A DNA stretch of 64,000 nucleotides, from positions 1 through 64,000 of the forward strand of contig NZ_PGUY01000008.1 in the NCBI RefSeq assembly GCF_002863585.1, read 5' to 3'. A program made the position numbers and the translations under genes. The notes below the pieces were generated by a model. That model saw nothing but the letters and a program-made list of their open reading frames with translations, made no database searches and had not been told where the DNA came from. The DNA comes from Peribacillus deserti (GTDB taxonomy: Bacteria; Bacillota; Bacilli; Bacillales; DSM-1321). Below are positions 44,541 through 53,669 of the stretch, one piece after another (position 1 is the stretch's first letter; every line of letters begins with the position of its first letter).

Positions 44541-46328
44541 TTACATGGTATGTGAATAAATATGTTCGCCGATCTCTGCTTCGCGCTTGAATAACCGAGA
44601 ATATACTCCATCCTCAGAATCAAGCAGGAACTCGTGGCTTCCTTCATTCACTACAAGACCATTTTCCATAACAATGATCCGGTTAGCGGATAATACAGTA
44701 GAAAGACGATGGGAGATGATGATGACCGTCTGTTTCTGCCTTCTCTCTGCAATAGCTTTATTGATTTGTGTTTCAGTTATTGGGTCTAACGCGGAACTTG
44801 CCTCATCCAATAATAGGAAAGGTGAATTTTTAACTAAGGCCCTTGCAAGGGACAACCTTTGTTTCTGCCCTCCTGACAGAAGGCTCCCCCTCTCTCCGAC
44901 TCCTGTATCCAATCCAAGCGGAAGGGATCGGTAAAATTCCTGTAAACCGCTGTCATAGAGAGCGTCAATTAACTCTTGATCTGTTGCCTCTTTATTGGCG
45001 ATTCTTAGATTTTCTGCCAGAGTCCCATTTCTCAGCTGAATGTCCTGAGACACAATCGCAAATTGGGAACGGAGCCAGCCGGCATTCAATTCTGTTATCT
45101 CCATACCGTCCAGAAGTATCTTCCCTTGATCCGGTTCGTATAGGCGCAGGATTAAATCGACAATGGTTGATTTCCCGGAACCACTTGGGCCGACCAGAGC
45201 AACCGCTTCCCCCGGAGACACTCTAAATGAGATGTTCTTTAACACTGGCTGATTTTTTCCAGGATAAGTGAATTGTATGTTCTTGAATTCTAAAGTACCA
45301 GCAAGATCTTGAATGGTTCTGCCTTCTGAGGTTTCAGCGCCTGAAACTTTTTCTGAAAGTAAATGTTCAGAACGGTCAAGTGCTGGGCCGGTTCTCCGAA
45401 CAGAGAGCCAGTTTCTTAGCAGCCTTTGTATTTCGTTGGCAGCAATTGTCACGAGTCCGCCGGCAGTAAGCATCTGGCCGCTTGTGAGCTCTTTGTCCCA
45501 GATGAGAAAAACACTAATGGCATAAACGGCTGCTAAAACAAAGCCATTAAAGCTCCCAATTACTACAACCGATTTCATTCTGGCAATTAATTCTTGTCTT
45601 GCTTCAATTACAAATGACTTCCTGATTTCTGCTACACTATCAATTTCTGCTTCGGACACTCCCAAAACGCGTGACAAGTGAATGCCCGTTACAGATTCCC
45701 GCAGTCGTTCGAGATACCTTGAAGCCTCCCTTCTGGCATTGGCAGAGGCACTTCTCATCTTTGAACCGACAGCATTTGAAGTGTAGTAAAAGAGCACACC
45801 GAGCACTACACTTGCAATCATTAAATAAGGATGAATCCATAGTAATACTAAGCTGTACAGGATGACTCCCTGAACAGCTGCCATAAACGTGGAACCTTCC
45901 CACGCCAGGAAATTATGAAGGGTATCAGGATCATCTGAAACCCTGGCAAGCAGTTCTCCTGTCTGGCTGTTATGAAAGAACGAGAAAGGCAGGATTTGAA
46001 GATGGGTGAATAACCGCAGCTTCTGCCAGTTGGTTACGGACTTTGCTACATGATGGCAGAAATATTCATCAATGACCATCAGAGTCAGATCGATAATCCC
46101 TGCGAATACCAAAAGCCACATCAATCCCCATAATAAGCTGTTCGATTCATTCGGAATAATGGAGTCAACAAGCCAGCTTAACGCAAGGGTTGGGATCAAT
46201 GCGGAGAAAACCTGGCTTATAGCAATAACCGTGGCGTCTGCAAATACCCATTTTTTGTGAGGCTTTAAGAACCGAAGGACTCTTTTTCCATCCCCGGACT
46301 TTTTTGGACCGGCTGCTATTTGGCTCAT
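44541..46328 (-). CDS. ABC exporter half-transporter (second subunit)
   Basis: A 595-residue fused membrane and ATPase half-transporter with six helices in residues 30-310 and a nucleotide-binding domain from about 345. It has Walker A GPSGSGKST, signature LSGGQKQR, Walker B LLLDEASSALD with the catalytic Glu, and H-loop IISHRL. Its ATG overlaps the stop of the upstream half-transporter by four bases, so the two form a heterodimeric exporter like YfiB/YfiC or YknU/YknV. The substrate (drug, lipid or peptide) cannot be told from the sequence. Confidence 0.9.
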   Translation of the reverse strand: MSQIAAGPKKSGDGKRVLRFLKPHKKWVFADATVIAISQVFSALIPTLALSWLVDSIIPNESNSLLWGLMWLLVFAGIIDLTLMVIDEYFCHHVAKSVTNWQKLRLFTHLQILPFSFFHNSQTGELLARVSDDPDTLHNFLAWEGSTFMAAVQGVILYSLVLLWIHPYLMIASVVLGVLFYYTSNAVGSKMRSASANARREASRYLERLRESVTGIHLSRVLGVSEAEIDSVAEIRKSFVIEARQELIARMKSVVVIGSFNGFVLAAVYAISVFLIWDKELTSGQMLTAGGLVTIAANEIQRLLRNWLSVRRTGPALDRSEHLLSEKVSGAETSEGRTIQDLAGTLEFKNIQFTYPGKNQPVLKNISFRVSPGEAVALVGPSGSGKSTIVDLILRLYEPDQGKILLDGMEITELNAGWLRSQFAIVSQDIQLRNGTLAENLRIANKEATDQELIDALYDSGLQEFYRSLPLGLDTGVGERGSLLSGGQKQRLSLARALVKNSPFLLLDEASSALDPITETQINKAIAERRQKQTVIIISHRLSTVLSANRIIVMENGLVVNEGSHEFLLDSEDGVYSRLFKREAEIGEHIYSHTM

Positions 46329-48064
46329 ACTGCACTCTCCTTTTCAAGCTCACTGTACTGGGCCATATATAATTGATAATACTGCCCTCTTAACGCAAGC
46401 AATTCTTCATGTGTACCTTCCTCAGCAGCGATCCCTTTATCAAGCAGAATGATTTTATCTGCATTCCTGACAGTAACCAGCCTGTGCGCAATCGTAATGG
46501 TGGTTCTTCCTGGTATTAATTCTTCTAATGAAGCCTGAACCTTTTCTTCTGTTTCTCCATCGAGTGAGGAAGTTGCTTCATCAAAGATCAAGATAGGAGG
46601 ATGTCTTAGTATTGCACGGGCAAGGGCCACCCTCTGTCTTTGCCCGCCTGACAGTTTAAGACCTCTTTCCCCTACAATAGTTTCATAGCCATCGGTGAGC
46701 GATGAGATAAGTTCAGTCAATCCTGCTGCCTTGCATGCGTCATCAAGTTCACCTTGAACTGCATCGGGCCGTCCGTACAGGAGATTCTTTCGAAGGGTGC
46801 TGTTCAGGAGGAAAGTTTCCTGAGAGACGACTCCCACCTGCTTCCTAAAGGAATTCCGGTTATATTCATTCAAATGTTTATCGTCAATATATACACGGCC
46901 TTTATCCGGATCAAAAAGACCAAGAAGTACTTGGACGAGGGTGCTTTTCCCTCCTCCGCTGGTTCCTACTATACCTATATGGGTGCCGGATTCCATGTGA
47001 AGATTGACTCCCTTTAAGACATAATCCTCTTTCCCAGGATACTTAAACCAGATATCCTTCATCGCAATACTGCCTTTAACCTGACCAATGTCTGGCAGAT
47101 TATCTTTATGCTCCTGCGGCAGATCAAAATACTCATAAATCCGTTGAAGCGCAGGAATAGCCTGTTGAATAATCAAAGCGTTTTCTGCAAGTGAACGGAC
47201 CGGCATGAACATGATCGGAATAAAACTAAGAGCCGCCACAAGGGTTCCGATTGAAATTTTATCCTGCCAGACGGATAAGCCTCCGATGAGCATAACCACA
47301 CCGGGGGTAGCAATATTAAAAAGATTCCCGAGCCGCCAGTTTACTTTTCCAATCAAAGCAAGACGGATAGAAAAGTTCTTCCATTTTGAGAGTTTGTCTT
47401 CCTGGGTCCGGATCTCCGTATCTTGGGTCTGGAAAGTTCGGACAAGCCGGATGGATTCAATGCTTTCCTGAAGATGGCTGTACATATCAGCACTCATATC
47501 CCTTTGGATTGCCCCCATTTTCCGGACCTTCGTACCAATTTTAAAGGAAGGATAAAGATAGATGGCAAATACCCCCACCATGACAACCGCCGCCGGCCAA
47601 TATAAGGAAATGACAGCAGAAAAGGCAGCAATCGCACTAATTAATTGCTGTACAAATCTAGGAATGACCGTATTATTTAAATTCTGAACAGATTCTACAT
47701 CATGTGTCAGTCTATAAAGCATATCACCCCTGGGGGCGGTCGTAAAAAAAGACATCGGCGTCTTATGCAAACGTCTAAATGCCCTCAGCTGCATATCTGT
47801 AATTACATCAAGTCCTATTCTCACCTGTAATAATTCCTGCAGAGATTCAAAAACAACTTTAATTAGGAAGGATAACATCACTCCGGCAATCATCCAGCCA
47901 ATAATCCGGCCAGAAGTGTCTGATACAAGTCCATCTACTATTCTCCCTGTCAGAACGGGCGGGAAAATGGTGAATACACCTCCGACTAATGAACAGGCAA
48001 ATGCAATCAGCAGTCCTCTCCAGTATGGTTTAAAATGCATGAGTGTTTCCTTTAATAACTTCAT
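46325..48064 (-). CDS. ABC exporter half-transporter (first subunit)
   Basis: From the ATG at 48064, about ten bases after AAGGGGG, this is 579 residues. The transmembrane domain is residues 12-310. The nucleotide-binding domain starts near 335 with Walker A GTSGGGKST, signature LSGGQRQR, Walker B LIFDEATSSLD and H-loop IAHRL. Both partners keep the catalytic Glu, unlike heterodimers with one degenerate site. It is the promoter-proximal gene. A TTG seven codons earlier is an alternative start. Confidence 0.9.
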   Translation of the reverse strand: MKLLKETLMHFKPYWRGLLIAFACSLVGGVFTIFPPVLTGRIVDGLVSDTSGRIIGWMIAGVMLSFLIKVVFESLQELLQVRIGLDVITDMQLRAFRRLHKTPMSFFTTAPRGDMLYRLTHDVESVQNLNNTVIPRFVQQLISAIAAFSAVISLYWPAAVVMVGVFAIYLYPSFKIGTKVRKMGAIQRDMSADMYSHLQESIESIRLVRTFQTQDTEIRTQEDKLSKWKNFSIRLALIGKVNWRLGNLFNIATPGVVMLIGGLSVWQDKISIGTLVAALSFIPIMFMPVRSLAENALIIQQAIPALQRIYEYFDLPQEHKDNLPDIGQVKGSIAMKDIWFKYPGKEDYVLKGVNLHMESGTHIGIVGTSGGGKSTLVQVLLGLFDPDKGRVYIDDKHLNEYNRNSFRKQVGVVSQETFLLNSTLRKNLLYGRPDAVQGELDDACKAAGLTELISSLTDGYETIVGERGLKLSGGQRQRVALARAILRHPPILIFDEATSSLDGETEEKVQASLEELIPGRTTITIAHRLVTVRNADKIILLDKGIAAEEGTHEELLALRGQYYQLYMAQYSELEKESAV

Positions 48065-48363
48065 ATCTCTAGGCCCCCTTTTCAAGCAACAGCCTATATT
48101 TTAGCATATTTTTAAATATTTTCACTATTAAATTAGTCGAAAAGTTTTAACTTTTTTGCCAATTCCATCTTCTTATCCTAAGAAAGCGCAGTTAAAAAGA
48201 CCCAGCCTTTTGTTTTTCTGACAGGCATAAGTGTGGCTTGCATCATTTATACCTTGTTTACGGGAGGCCGTAATACTGGTCATTTTTACATGCGAAAATG
48301 GGATTAACAAAGTATTATAACTATTTTAATGATATGCTGTAATAGAAAATTAAGGAGGAAAGG

Positions 48364-48378
48364 ATGCGGAATTTATGA
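48364..48378 (+). promoter_or_regulatory. Four-codon leader frame overlapping the yuxL start
   Basis: AAGGAGG is ideally spaced to the ATG at 48364, which opens Met-Arg-Asn-Leu-stop. Its TGA overlaps the ATG of the peptidase gene at 48375, which itself is too far from the site. This suggests coupled re-initiation. Confidence 0.45.
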
Positions 48379-50354
48379 AAGGCATTTCAGCAGGAGATCT
48401 TTATCAATTGTATTCAGTAACAGATCCACAACTATCACCTGATGGCGGTAGAGCCGCTTTTGTACAAACGATCGCCGACAAAGACCATTCATACATATCT
48501 AATATTTTTATGCTTGATTTAACTGTTCATACTTCGAATCAGTGGACTTTTGGCACGCACAAAAATTTCTCCCCTCGCTGGTCACCGGACGGCAGTAAAT
48601 TAGCATTCCTTTCGACCAGATCAGGCAAAACCCAAATATATGTTATGGATAAAAATGGAGGGGAAGCAGAATGTCTTACATCTCTCACTAATGGGGCCAG
48701 CCAGATTATTTGGTCTCCCTGTTCTTCAAAACTTCTTTTCTCCAGCGGTGTTTCATCAGGTGAGCCTTATTTAGCCGCCGAACAAAACAAAAGCGAAGAA
48801 GAAAAAACGGATAGACATGCGGTCTATAATAAGGTCCGCTATAAATCAGATTCGTCCGGCTATCTAAAGGACACCTATCAGCAGCTATTTATCTTAGACA
48901 TAGAAACAAAAGAGCTCAACAAGCTTACCGAAGGAGAGTGGGATTATCTCCCCTCTGACTGGTCACCTGACGGAACCGCTATTGTTTATTCAGCAAGCGA
49001 AGATGAAGACCGTGACTATTCTATTATCTCTGATGTTTTTATACTTCATCTCGAGACGAAAGAAAAAACAAGGGTGACAGGCGGCACAGGCTATTTTTCC
49101 GATGCCAAGTGGTCGCCCGACGGTAGATATATCTCATTGATAGGTCATGAAAAAGAATATAAAGGGGCCTCTCTTCCAAGAATTTGGCTCTATGATACCG
49201 AAGCAGGCTCACTCGGTTGCCTCACGTCCGGATGGGACGCTTATATAGGCGATGTGGCTATTGGAGATTTTCATGTAGGAACCTCAAATACGAGGCTACA
49301 GTGGACATCTGATTCCATAGGGTTTTATTTTGTTATCAGTGATCATGGAAGTACAGGGGTTTATTACGGAACCGTTGAAGGAGCGATGTACCCTTCACGG
49401 CTGGAGTCTGAACATATTTATGGCCTTACAATCCATCCCGATACCCACCAGGCAGTTTTGGCAATCAGCCATCCAACGAATCCAGGAGATTTATATTCCT
49501 TGAATCTTAGCGATGGAACTCTGGAGCAATTAACTCATGTTAACCAGTCATATCTCAATCATATTACTCTGACACCTGCTGAACCGATTTCCTGGGAAGC
49601 TGAAGATGGAAAAAACCTTCACGGCTGGATTATAAAGCCGCTGAATTACGAACCGGAGCAGAAATATCCGCTCATACTAGAAATACATGGAGGGCCCCAT
49701 GCCATGTATGCGAACACCTATTACCATGAATTTCAGACTCTGTCTGCACAAGGTTTTACCGTCCTTTATACAAACCCGCGAGGCAGTCATGGGTATGGCC
49801 AGGAATTTGTTGATGCGGTGCGCGGCGATTATGGAGGAAGCGATTATACAGACCTTATGTCTGCCGTCGATTATGCTTTATCAGCCTGCCCATTTGTAGA
49901 CCAAGAAAGGCTTGGAGTGACAGGCGGCAGTTATGGGGGCTTTATGACCAATTGGATCATCGGCCGAACGAACCGTTTTAAAGCTGCTGTCACACAGCGC
50001 TGCATCAGTAACTGGCTCAGTTTTTACGGAGTAAGCGATATTGGCTATTATTTTACCGAGTGGGAGCTAAAAGGAAATGTAATCGATGACCCTGAACTGC
50101 TGTGGAATTTTTCTCCTCTTAAGTATGTTTCGAAAATAGAGACCCCGCTGCTTCTGCTTCACGGCGAAAGAGATTTCCGGTGTCCCATTGAACAGGCAGA
50201 GCAGTTTTTTGTTGCTTTAAAAAGACAAAAGAAAGAGGCGGTCTTAGTCTCCTATCCCGGCGAAAATCATGAAATCACACGAAGTGGAAAGCCTTTAGCC
50301 CGCATCAATCATACTGAACAAATCAAGGACTGGTTCCTTAAATATTTAAATTAA
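48375..50354 (+). CDS. yuxL: S9 family prolyl oligopeptidase-like peptidase
   Basis: A 659-residue cytosolic peptidase with an N-terminal TolB/DPP-IV-like beta-propeller (residues 1 to about 390, with repeated WSPDG blades) and a C-terminal alpha/beta-hydrolase. The catalytic Ser is in TGGSYGGF near residue 518, Asp in LLLHGERDFRCP near 599, and His in PGENHEI near 632. The architecture and length equal B. subtilis YuxL. It cleaves short peptides, probably as an acylaminoacyl- or oligopeptidase. It is monocistronic with a strong terminator. Confidence 0.92.
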   Translation: MKGISAGDLYQLYSVTDPQLSPDGGRAAFVQTIADKDHSYISNIFMLDLTVHTSNQWTFGTHKNFSPRWSPDGSKLAFLSTRSGKTQIYVMDKNGGEAECLTSLTNGASQIIWSPCSSKLLFSSGVSSGEPYLAAEQNKSEEEKTDRHAVYNKVRYKSDSSGYLKDTYQQLFILDIETKELNKLTEGEWDYLPSDWSPDGTAIVYSASEDEDRDYSIISDVFILHLETKEKTRVTGGTGYFSDAKWSPDGRYISLIGHEKEYKGASLPRIWLYDTEAGSLGCLTSGWDAYIGDVAIGDFHVGTSNTRLQWTSDSIGFYFVISDHGSTGVYYGTVEGAMYPSRLESEHIYGLTIHPDTHQAVLAISHPTNPGDLYSLNLSDGTLEQLTHVNQSYLNHITLTPAEPISWEAEDGKNLHGWIIKPLNYEPEQKYPLILEIHGGPHAMYANTYYHEFQTLSAQGFTVLYTNPRGSHGYGQEFVDAVRGDYGGSDYTDLMSAVDYALSACPFVDQERLGVTGGSYGGFMTNWIIGRTNRFKAAVTQRCISNWLSFYGVSDIGYYFTEWELKGNVIDDPELLWNFSPLKYVSKIETPLLLLHGERDFRCPIEQAEQFFVALKRQKKEAVLVSYPGENHEITRSGKPLARINHTEQIKDWFLKYLN

Positions 50355-50394
50355 GCAGGTACAGCGATTACAGAAGTAATCGCTGTACCTGCTT
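50353..50394. terminator. Shared terminator between yuxL and the UMP-kinase paralog
   Basis: AAGCAGGTACAGCGATTAC pairs perfectly with GTAATCGCTGTACCTGCTT, a 19-base stem. Confidence 0.9.
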
Positions 50395-50402
50395 AAACTT
50401 CC

Positions 50403-51137
50403 TTATGTAAGCTGTGTCCTCTCCCCGTTTATTAATGTACCAACACTTTCACCCTCACATAATTTTTTAATTGATTCCTTTTGGTCAAAGTTAAAAATAT
50501 GCACAGGTAAATGAAAGTCTCTTGCCAGCAGCAGAGATGACTGATCCATGACTTCTATGTTATTTTTCACAACGTCATTATAATTCAATGTCTTATACTT
50601 CTTCGCATCGGGATTATTAAAGGGATCACTCGTAAATACACCATCCACACCCTGCTTAGCTACTAATATAGCGTCACTTTCCATTTCAATAGCCCTTTGG
50701 ACACTCGGGTAATCCGTCGTTACAAAAGGCTGGCCATTCCCTCCTGCAAATATTACGATATACCCTTTATTTAAATGGTGTACGGCCCGCAGCCGGATAT
50801 ACGGTTCAGCAACTGTTGAAGCAGGAATGGAAGTCATTACCCGAACCTCTTTATCTGTCTTACTTTTTAAGACCCCCCTCAGCATTAAACTATTAATGAT
50901 GGTGCCCAGTGTACCAATATTGTCAGCTTCCACCCGGTCTATTCCCCATTGGCCGGCAAGCTTCCCCCTAAAGATGTTCCCGCCCCCTACAACAAGAGAT
51001 ACTTCGACTCCGAGATCAACTGCCGATACGATCTCCTTCCCTATATGATCAAGCTTAGCCGGATCAAAGCTGTTGCCATTTTGATCAGCTAATGCTCCAC
51101 CACTCAATTTAACTAGAATTCTTTTATACTTCGCCAT
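50403..51137 (-). CDS. Divergent UMP kinase-like (amino acid kinase family) protein
   Basis: A 244-residue amino-acid-kinase-fold protein aligned over its full length with PyrH: KRILVKLSGGALA, VVGGGNIFRGK, AEPYIRLRAVHHL, ILVAKQGVDGVFTSDP and EVMDQSSLLLARD. It is not in the rpsB-tsf-pyrH-frr cluster where the housekeeping gene lies. The canonical loop GTGNPYFSTDT is replaced by GNGQPFVTTDY. The region that normally reads GMLATVINAL is GTLGTIINSL. The substrate or regulation may therefore differ. It is a single gene with a good ribosome binding site (AAGGGGGAG). Confidence 0.82.
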   Translation of the reverse strand: MAKYKRILVKLSGGALADQNGNSFDPAKLDHIGKEIVSAVDLGVEVSLVVGGGNIFRGKLAGQWGIDRVEADNIGTLGTIINSLMLRGVLKSKTDKEVRVMTSIPASTVAEPYIRLRAVHHLNKGYIVIFAGGNGQPFVTTDYPSVQRAIEMESDAILVAKQGVDGVFTSDPFNNPDAKKYKTLNYNDVVKNNIEVMDQSSLLLARDFHLPVHIFNFDQKESIKKLCEGESVGTLINGERTQLT

Positions 51138-51167
51138 CTTTAAAACTCCCCCTTAAAAAAAGCTCTG

Positions 51168-51540
51168 TTTAACATGGCTGTTGGTTGCAGCTAGCAGGCA
51201 CTCGTTTTCCGCGGGGCGGACCGGGAGCCTCCTCGGCGTTGACGCCTGTGGGGTCTCCCTTGATAGAAAGGCGCAGGACGGTGACTTTCAAGGTAGTTCT
51301 TTTATAAGAACTGAGGTGAAGAGTCTGGTTAAAAGCCACATCTAAGAGAAAGTCAGACACCTGACAGGCATAAGATGAGCGCCATCAAAAGGCTGCTTTT
51401 GCCTTTTGATGGCGATTGGCTTATGACCGAAGGTGTCAGTCCGGAGCTGGACAATACCTGCTTTTCCCGCAGGAGTCTCGCATATCCGTTCCAATCAACA
51501 TCGTGCAAAAATTAACAATGACCTTTAACATAGCCTAAAA
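51168..51540 (+). repeat. Dispersed MITE-like repeat, copy D
   Basis: This shares AGCCTCCTCGG, GCCTGTGGGGTCTC, AGTCAGACACCTGA, TTTTGCCTTTTGATGGCGAT and GTGTCAGTCCGGAGCTGGAC with copy B, in the same order. Its outer ends are more diverged (AGCTCTGTTTAACATGG against the complement of AATGACCTTTAACATAGCCT). An open frame on the opposite strand at 51169-51360 is part of the repeat. Confidence 0.75.
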
Positions 51541-51573
51541 AAAGAAGCAAATGCTAAATGCATTTGCTTCTTT
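51541..51573. terminator. Terminator hairpin at the edge of repeat copy D
   Basis: AAAGAAGCAAATG and CATTTGCTTCTTT form a perfect 13-base stem. No gene ends next to it, so it may belong to the element or to a lost gene. Confidence 0.6.
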
Positions 51574-51753
51574 CAGATAAATATTGGAAGTGAATACGCG
51601 GATTGGGTAGACAACACTTTAATCATACCATTCACTTCCTTTCAAAATTTTTCCTAAAACTCATTATATAGGCAGGCAAGGGGAAAGTACACCACTTTTT
51701 TCAGATGTTGATTGTTTTCGTAACGATCAATAAGACGGACATTCTGATCTTTC

Positions 51754-53145
51754 TTAATACAGAAATTCAGAAGGATTAAGATTTAACATTCTGCAGATGT
51801 CCGATACCATCTGCTGTTCTTCATAAGAGAAGTCCCCATCGGCATAACCGACAGCCACACAATATCTTACAACCAATTTAGCAAGATCGGGCTTGCTCCT
51901 AAGCTTATGCAGCTTCCCTAATGCTTCTTCTTTTCCGCGATAATGGTCACGGGTCATATTGCCGACAAAATAATCAAATTTTGATAAGGCCTTGCCCGGA
52001 CCGAATGAACTTAACTCAGGGCTTTGGGTAATAAATTCTTGTACTTTTTGCTTTTCAGCATGCTCAAGCCTTCCATCAGCCATAGCTACCAGAGCAAGGC
52101 CGGCTACAATACCATCAAGTGATTCTGCCGTTTTATACTGCTGAATAACATTCTTTGCCTGGTTTTTTAGAGTATCCGTGATACGTGAAATTTCCGATTG
52201 GCCCGGTTCCCAGGAATGATTGCAATTCACGCAAGTCAGCTTTAATTTATTTCCTCCGATAAAACCGCCCAAGAGACCTATTGGTCCAAGTACCAGTCCT
52301 CCTATAGCCGCCTTGCCAAGCCCAAATCCTTTTTTGCCGGTCATTATATTCTGTGATCCGCATCTAGAGCAGGTAAATCCTGAACCAGAGGAATGTGAAG
52401 GTCCAGTACCTTGCATTGGATTATGTACAGAACCACCCATAGGCCGTCCGGCAGGCATGGTATTATTGTAGGACTGTTGAGGAGTGAAGCTTCTTTGAGG
52501 CTGTTCCTGCTGATAGGACGGTGCAGGATTTGATCCAAACGCATTCCCTGTTACAGCAGACGGAGAGGGCTGCGGGCTCTCTACTTCAATCCCGAAATTA
52601 TGGCAAAGAGCAGCAAGACCTCCGCTGAATCCGCTTCCAGTAGCAGAAAATTTCCATTCTCCCTTATAACGGTATAGTTCTGCCACTACAACAGCCGTTT
52701 CTACCGAAAAATCCCGTCCTAAATTATACTGCACCAATACTTGCCCGGAAGGTTCATCCAAAGCCCTTACATAGGCGTTTTGTACCTGGCCGAAGTTCTG
52801 CCGTCTGCTTTCTCCTTCATGAATGGTGATCGTAAAAGCAATCCGGTGTACATGCTGAGGGACACGTCTTAGGTCTATACGTATCTGCTCATCATCCTGC
52901 ACTCCCTGGCCGCTTCTATTATCCCCGCTATATATAACAGACCCTTGTCCGCCCTGAGGATTATTATAAAAGACAAAATCCTGCTCACCTGTGACCTTGC
53001 CATTCTCTGCTAAAAGAAAAACAGAAGCGTCCAGGTCCATCCCGCTTTGAGAAGGATCCCACCCAAGACCTACAAGAAGGTTATTAAGTCCAGGTTGTCC
53101 TTTAGTCAGATCCACCTTCTGGCCCTTGCTTAAAGAAACAGCCAT
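51754..53145 (-). CDS. TerD / zinc-ribbon / TerB fusion protein
   Basis: A 463-residue protein with three parts. Residues 1-190 are a TerD domain (VSLSKGQKVDLTKG, GLGWDPS, MDLDASVFLL, and a Ca-binding Asp-rich DNRSGQGVQDDEQI). Residues 200-255 are a Gln/Pro/Ser-rich linker. Residues 256-312 are a zinc ribbon, with CSRCGS and CVNCNHSW separated by a hydrophobic Gly-rich segment (LGPIGLLGGFIGGN). Residues 325-463 are a TerB-like tellurite-resistance helical domain with DGRLEHAEKQ and DGDFSYEEQQ. TerD and TerB usually come as separate ter-operon proteins linked to stress and metal sensing. No other ter gene is adjacent. Confidence 0.85.
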   Translation of the reverse strand: MAVSLSKGQKVDLTKGQPGLNNLLVGLGWDPSQSGMDLDASVFLLAENGKVTGEQDFVFYNNPQGGQGSVIYSGDNRSGQGVQDDEQIRIDLRRVPQHVHRIAFTITIHEGESRRQNFGQVQNAYVRALDEPSGQVLVQYNLGRDFSVETAVVVAELYRYKGEWKFSATGSGFSGGLAALCHNFGIEVESPQPSPSAVTGNAFGSNPAPSYQQEQPQRSFTPQQSYNNTMPAGRPMGGSVHNPMQGTGPSHSSGSGFTCSRCGSQNIMTGKKGFGLGKAAIGGLVLGPIGLLGGFIGGNKLKLTCVNCNHSWEPGQSEISRITDTLKNQAKNVIQQYKTAESLDGIVAGLALVAMADGRLEHAEKQKVQEFITQSPELSSFGPGKALSKFDYFVGNMTRDHYRGKEEALGKLHKLRSKPDLAKLVVRYCVAVGYADGDFSYEEQQMVSDICRMLNLNPSEFLY

Positions 53146-53266
53146 ATTATCCAGCTCCCTTTGCTATTCAAAATGAAATCATGATTACGTTCTTTTTTAT
53201 TATGTCTTCACACTTTTTACGTAATAGAAGTTAAAAAGTTTCATAATTTTTATGATTCATTAAAGG

Positions 53267-53635
53267 TCATGCTTCCTTATATTCCAGAAATTCTATCCTG
53301 TTTCCAAAAGGGTCATTTACAAAAAATCTTCTTCTGCCCTCAATGGGCTTATCTGCTATTATTTGAATGCCGCTTTCAACCAAGTGCTGTTCAAGATCAT
53401 CTAAGTTCGTTACAATCAGAGCGGGATGGGCTTTCTTAGCCGGATTAAAAGGTTCCTCAATCCCAATATGGATTTCCTGGTTTCCACACCGGAACCAGCA
53501 GCCTGCAGGGCTTAGCGTTTCCGGTTTTGGCAGTTCTTCCATCCCTAGTATTCCGTTAAAAAAACGTCTTGCTTCTTGTTCACAGCCAGCCGGAGCGGCC
53601 AACTGAAAATGATCGATTCCTTCAAAATTAAACAT
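53267..53635 (-). CDS. VOC family glyoxalase-like protein
   Basis: A 122-residue single-module glyoxalase-fold protein. The possible metal ligands are GIDHFQLAAP (His8), EIHIGIEE, and NRIEFLEY (Glu117). It resembles small glyoxalase/bleomycin-resistance-like proteins such as YwbC. The substrate is unknown. The ATG follows GAGATATG-type spacing with a weak site. It lies downstream of the ABC operon. Confidence 0.82.
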   Translation of the reverse strand: MFNFEGIDHFQLAAPAGCEQEARRFFNGILGMEELPKPETLSPAGCWFRCGNQEIHIGIEEPFNPAKKAHPALIVTNLDDLEQHLVESGIQIIADKPIEGRRRFFVNDPFGNRIEFLEYKEA

Positions 53636-53669
53636 ATCTCAGTACTCCCCTTTTGTTTATTTATATAGT

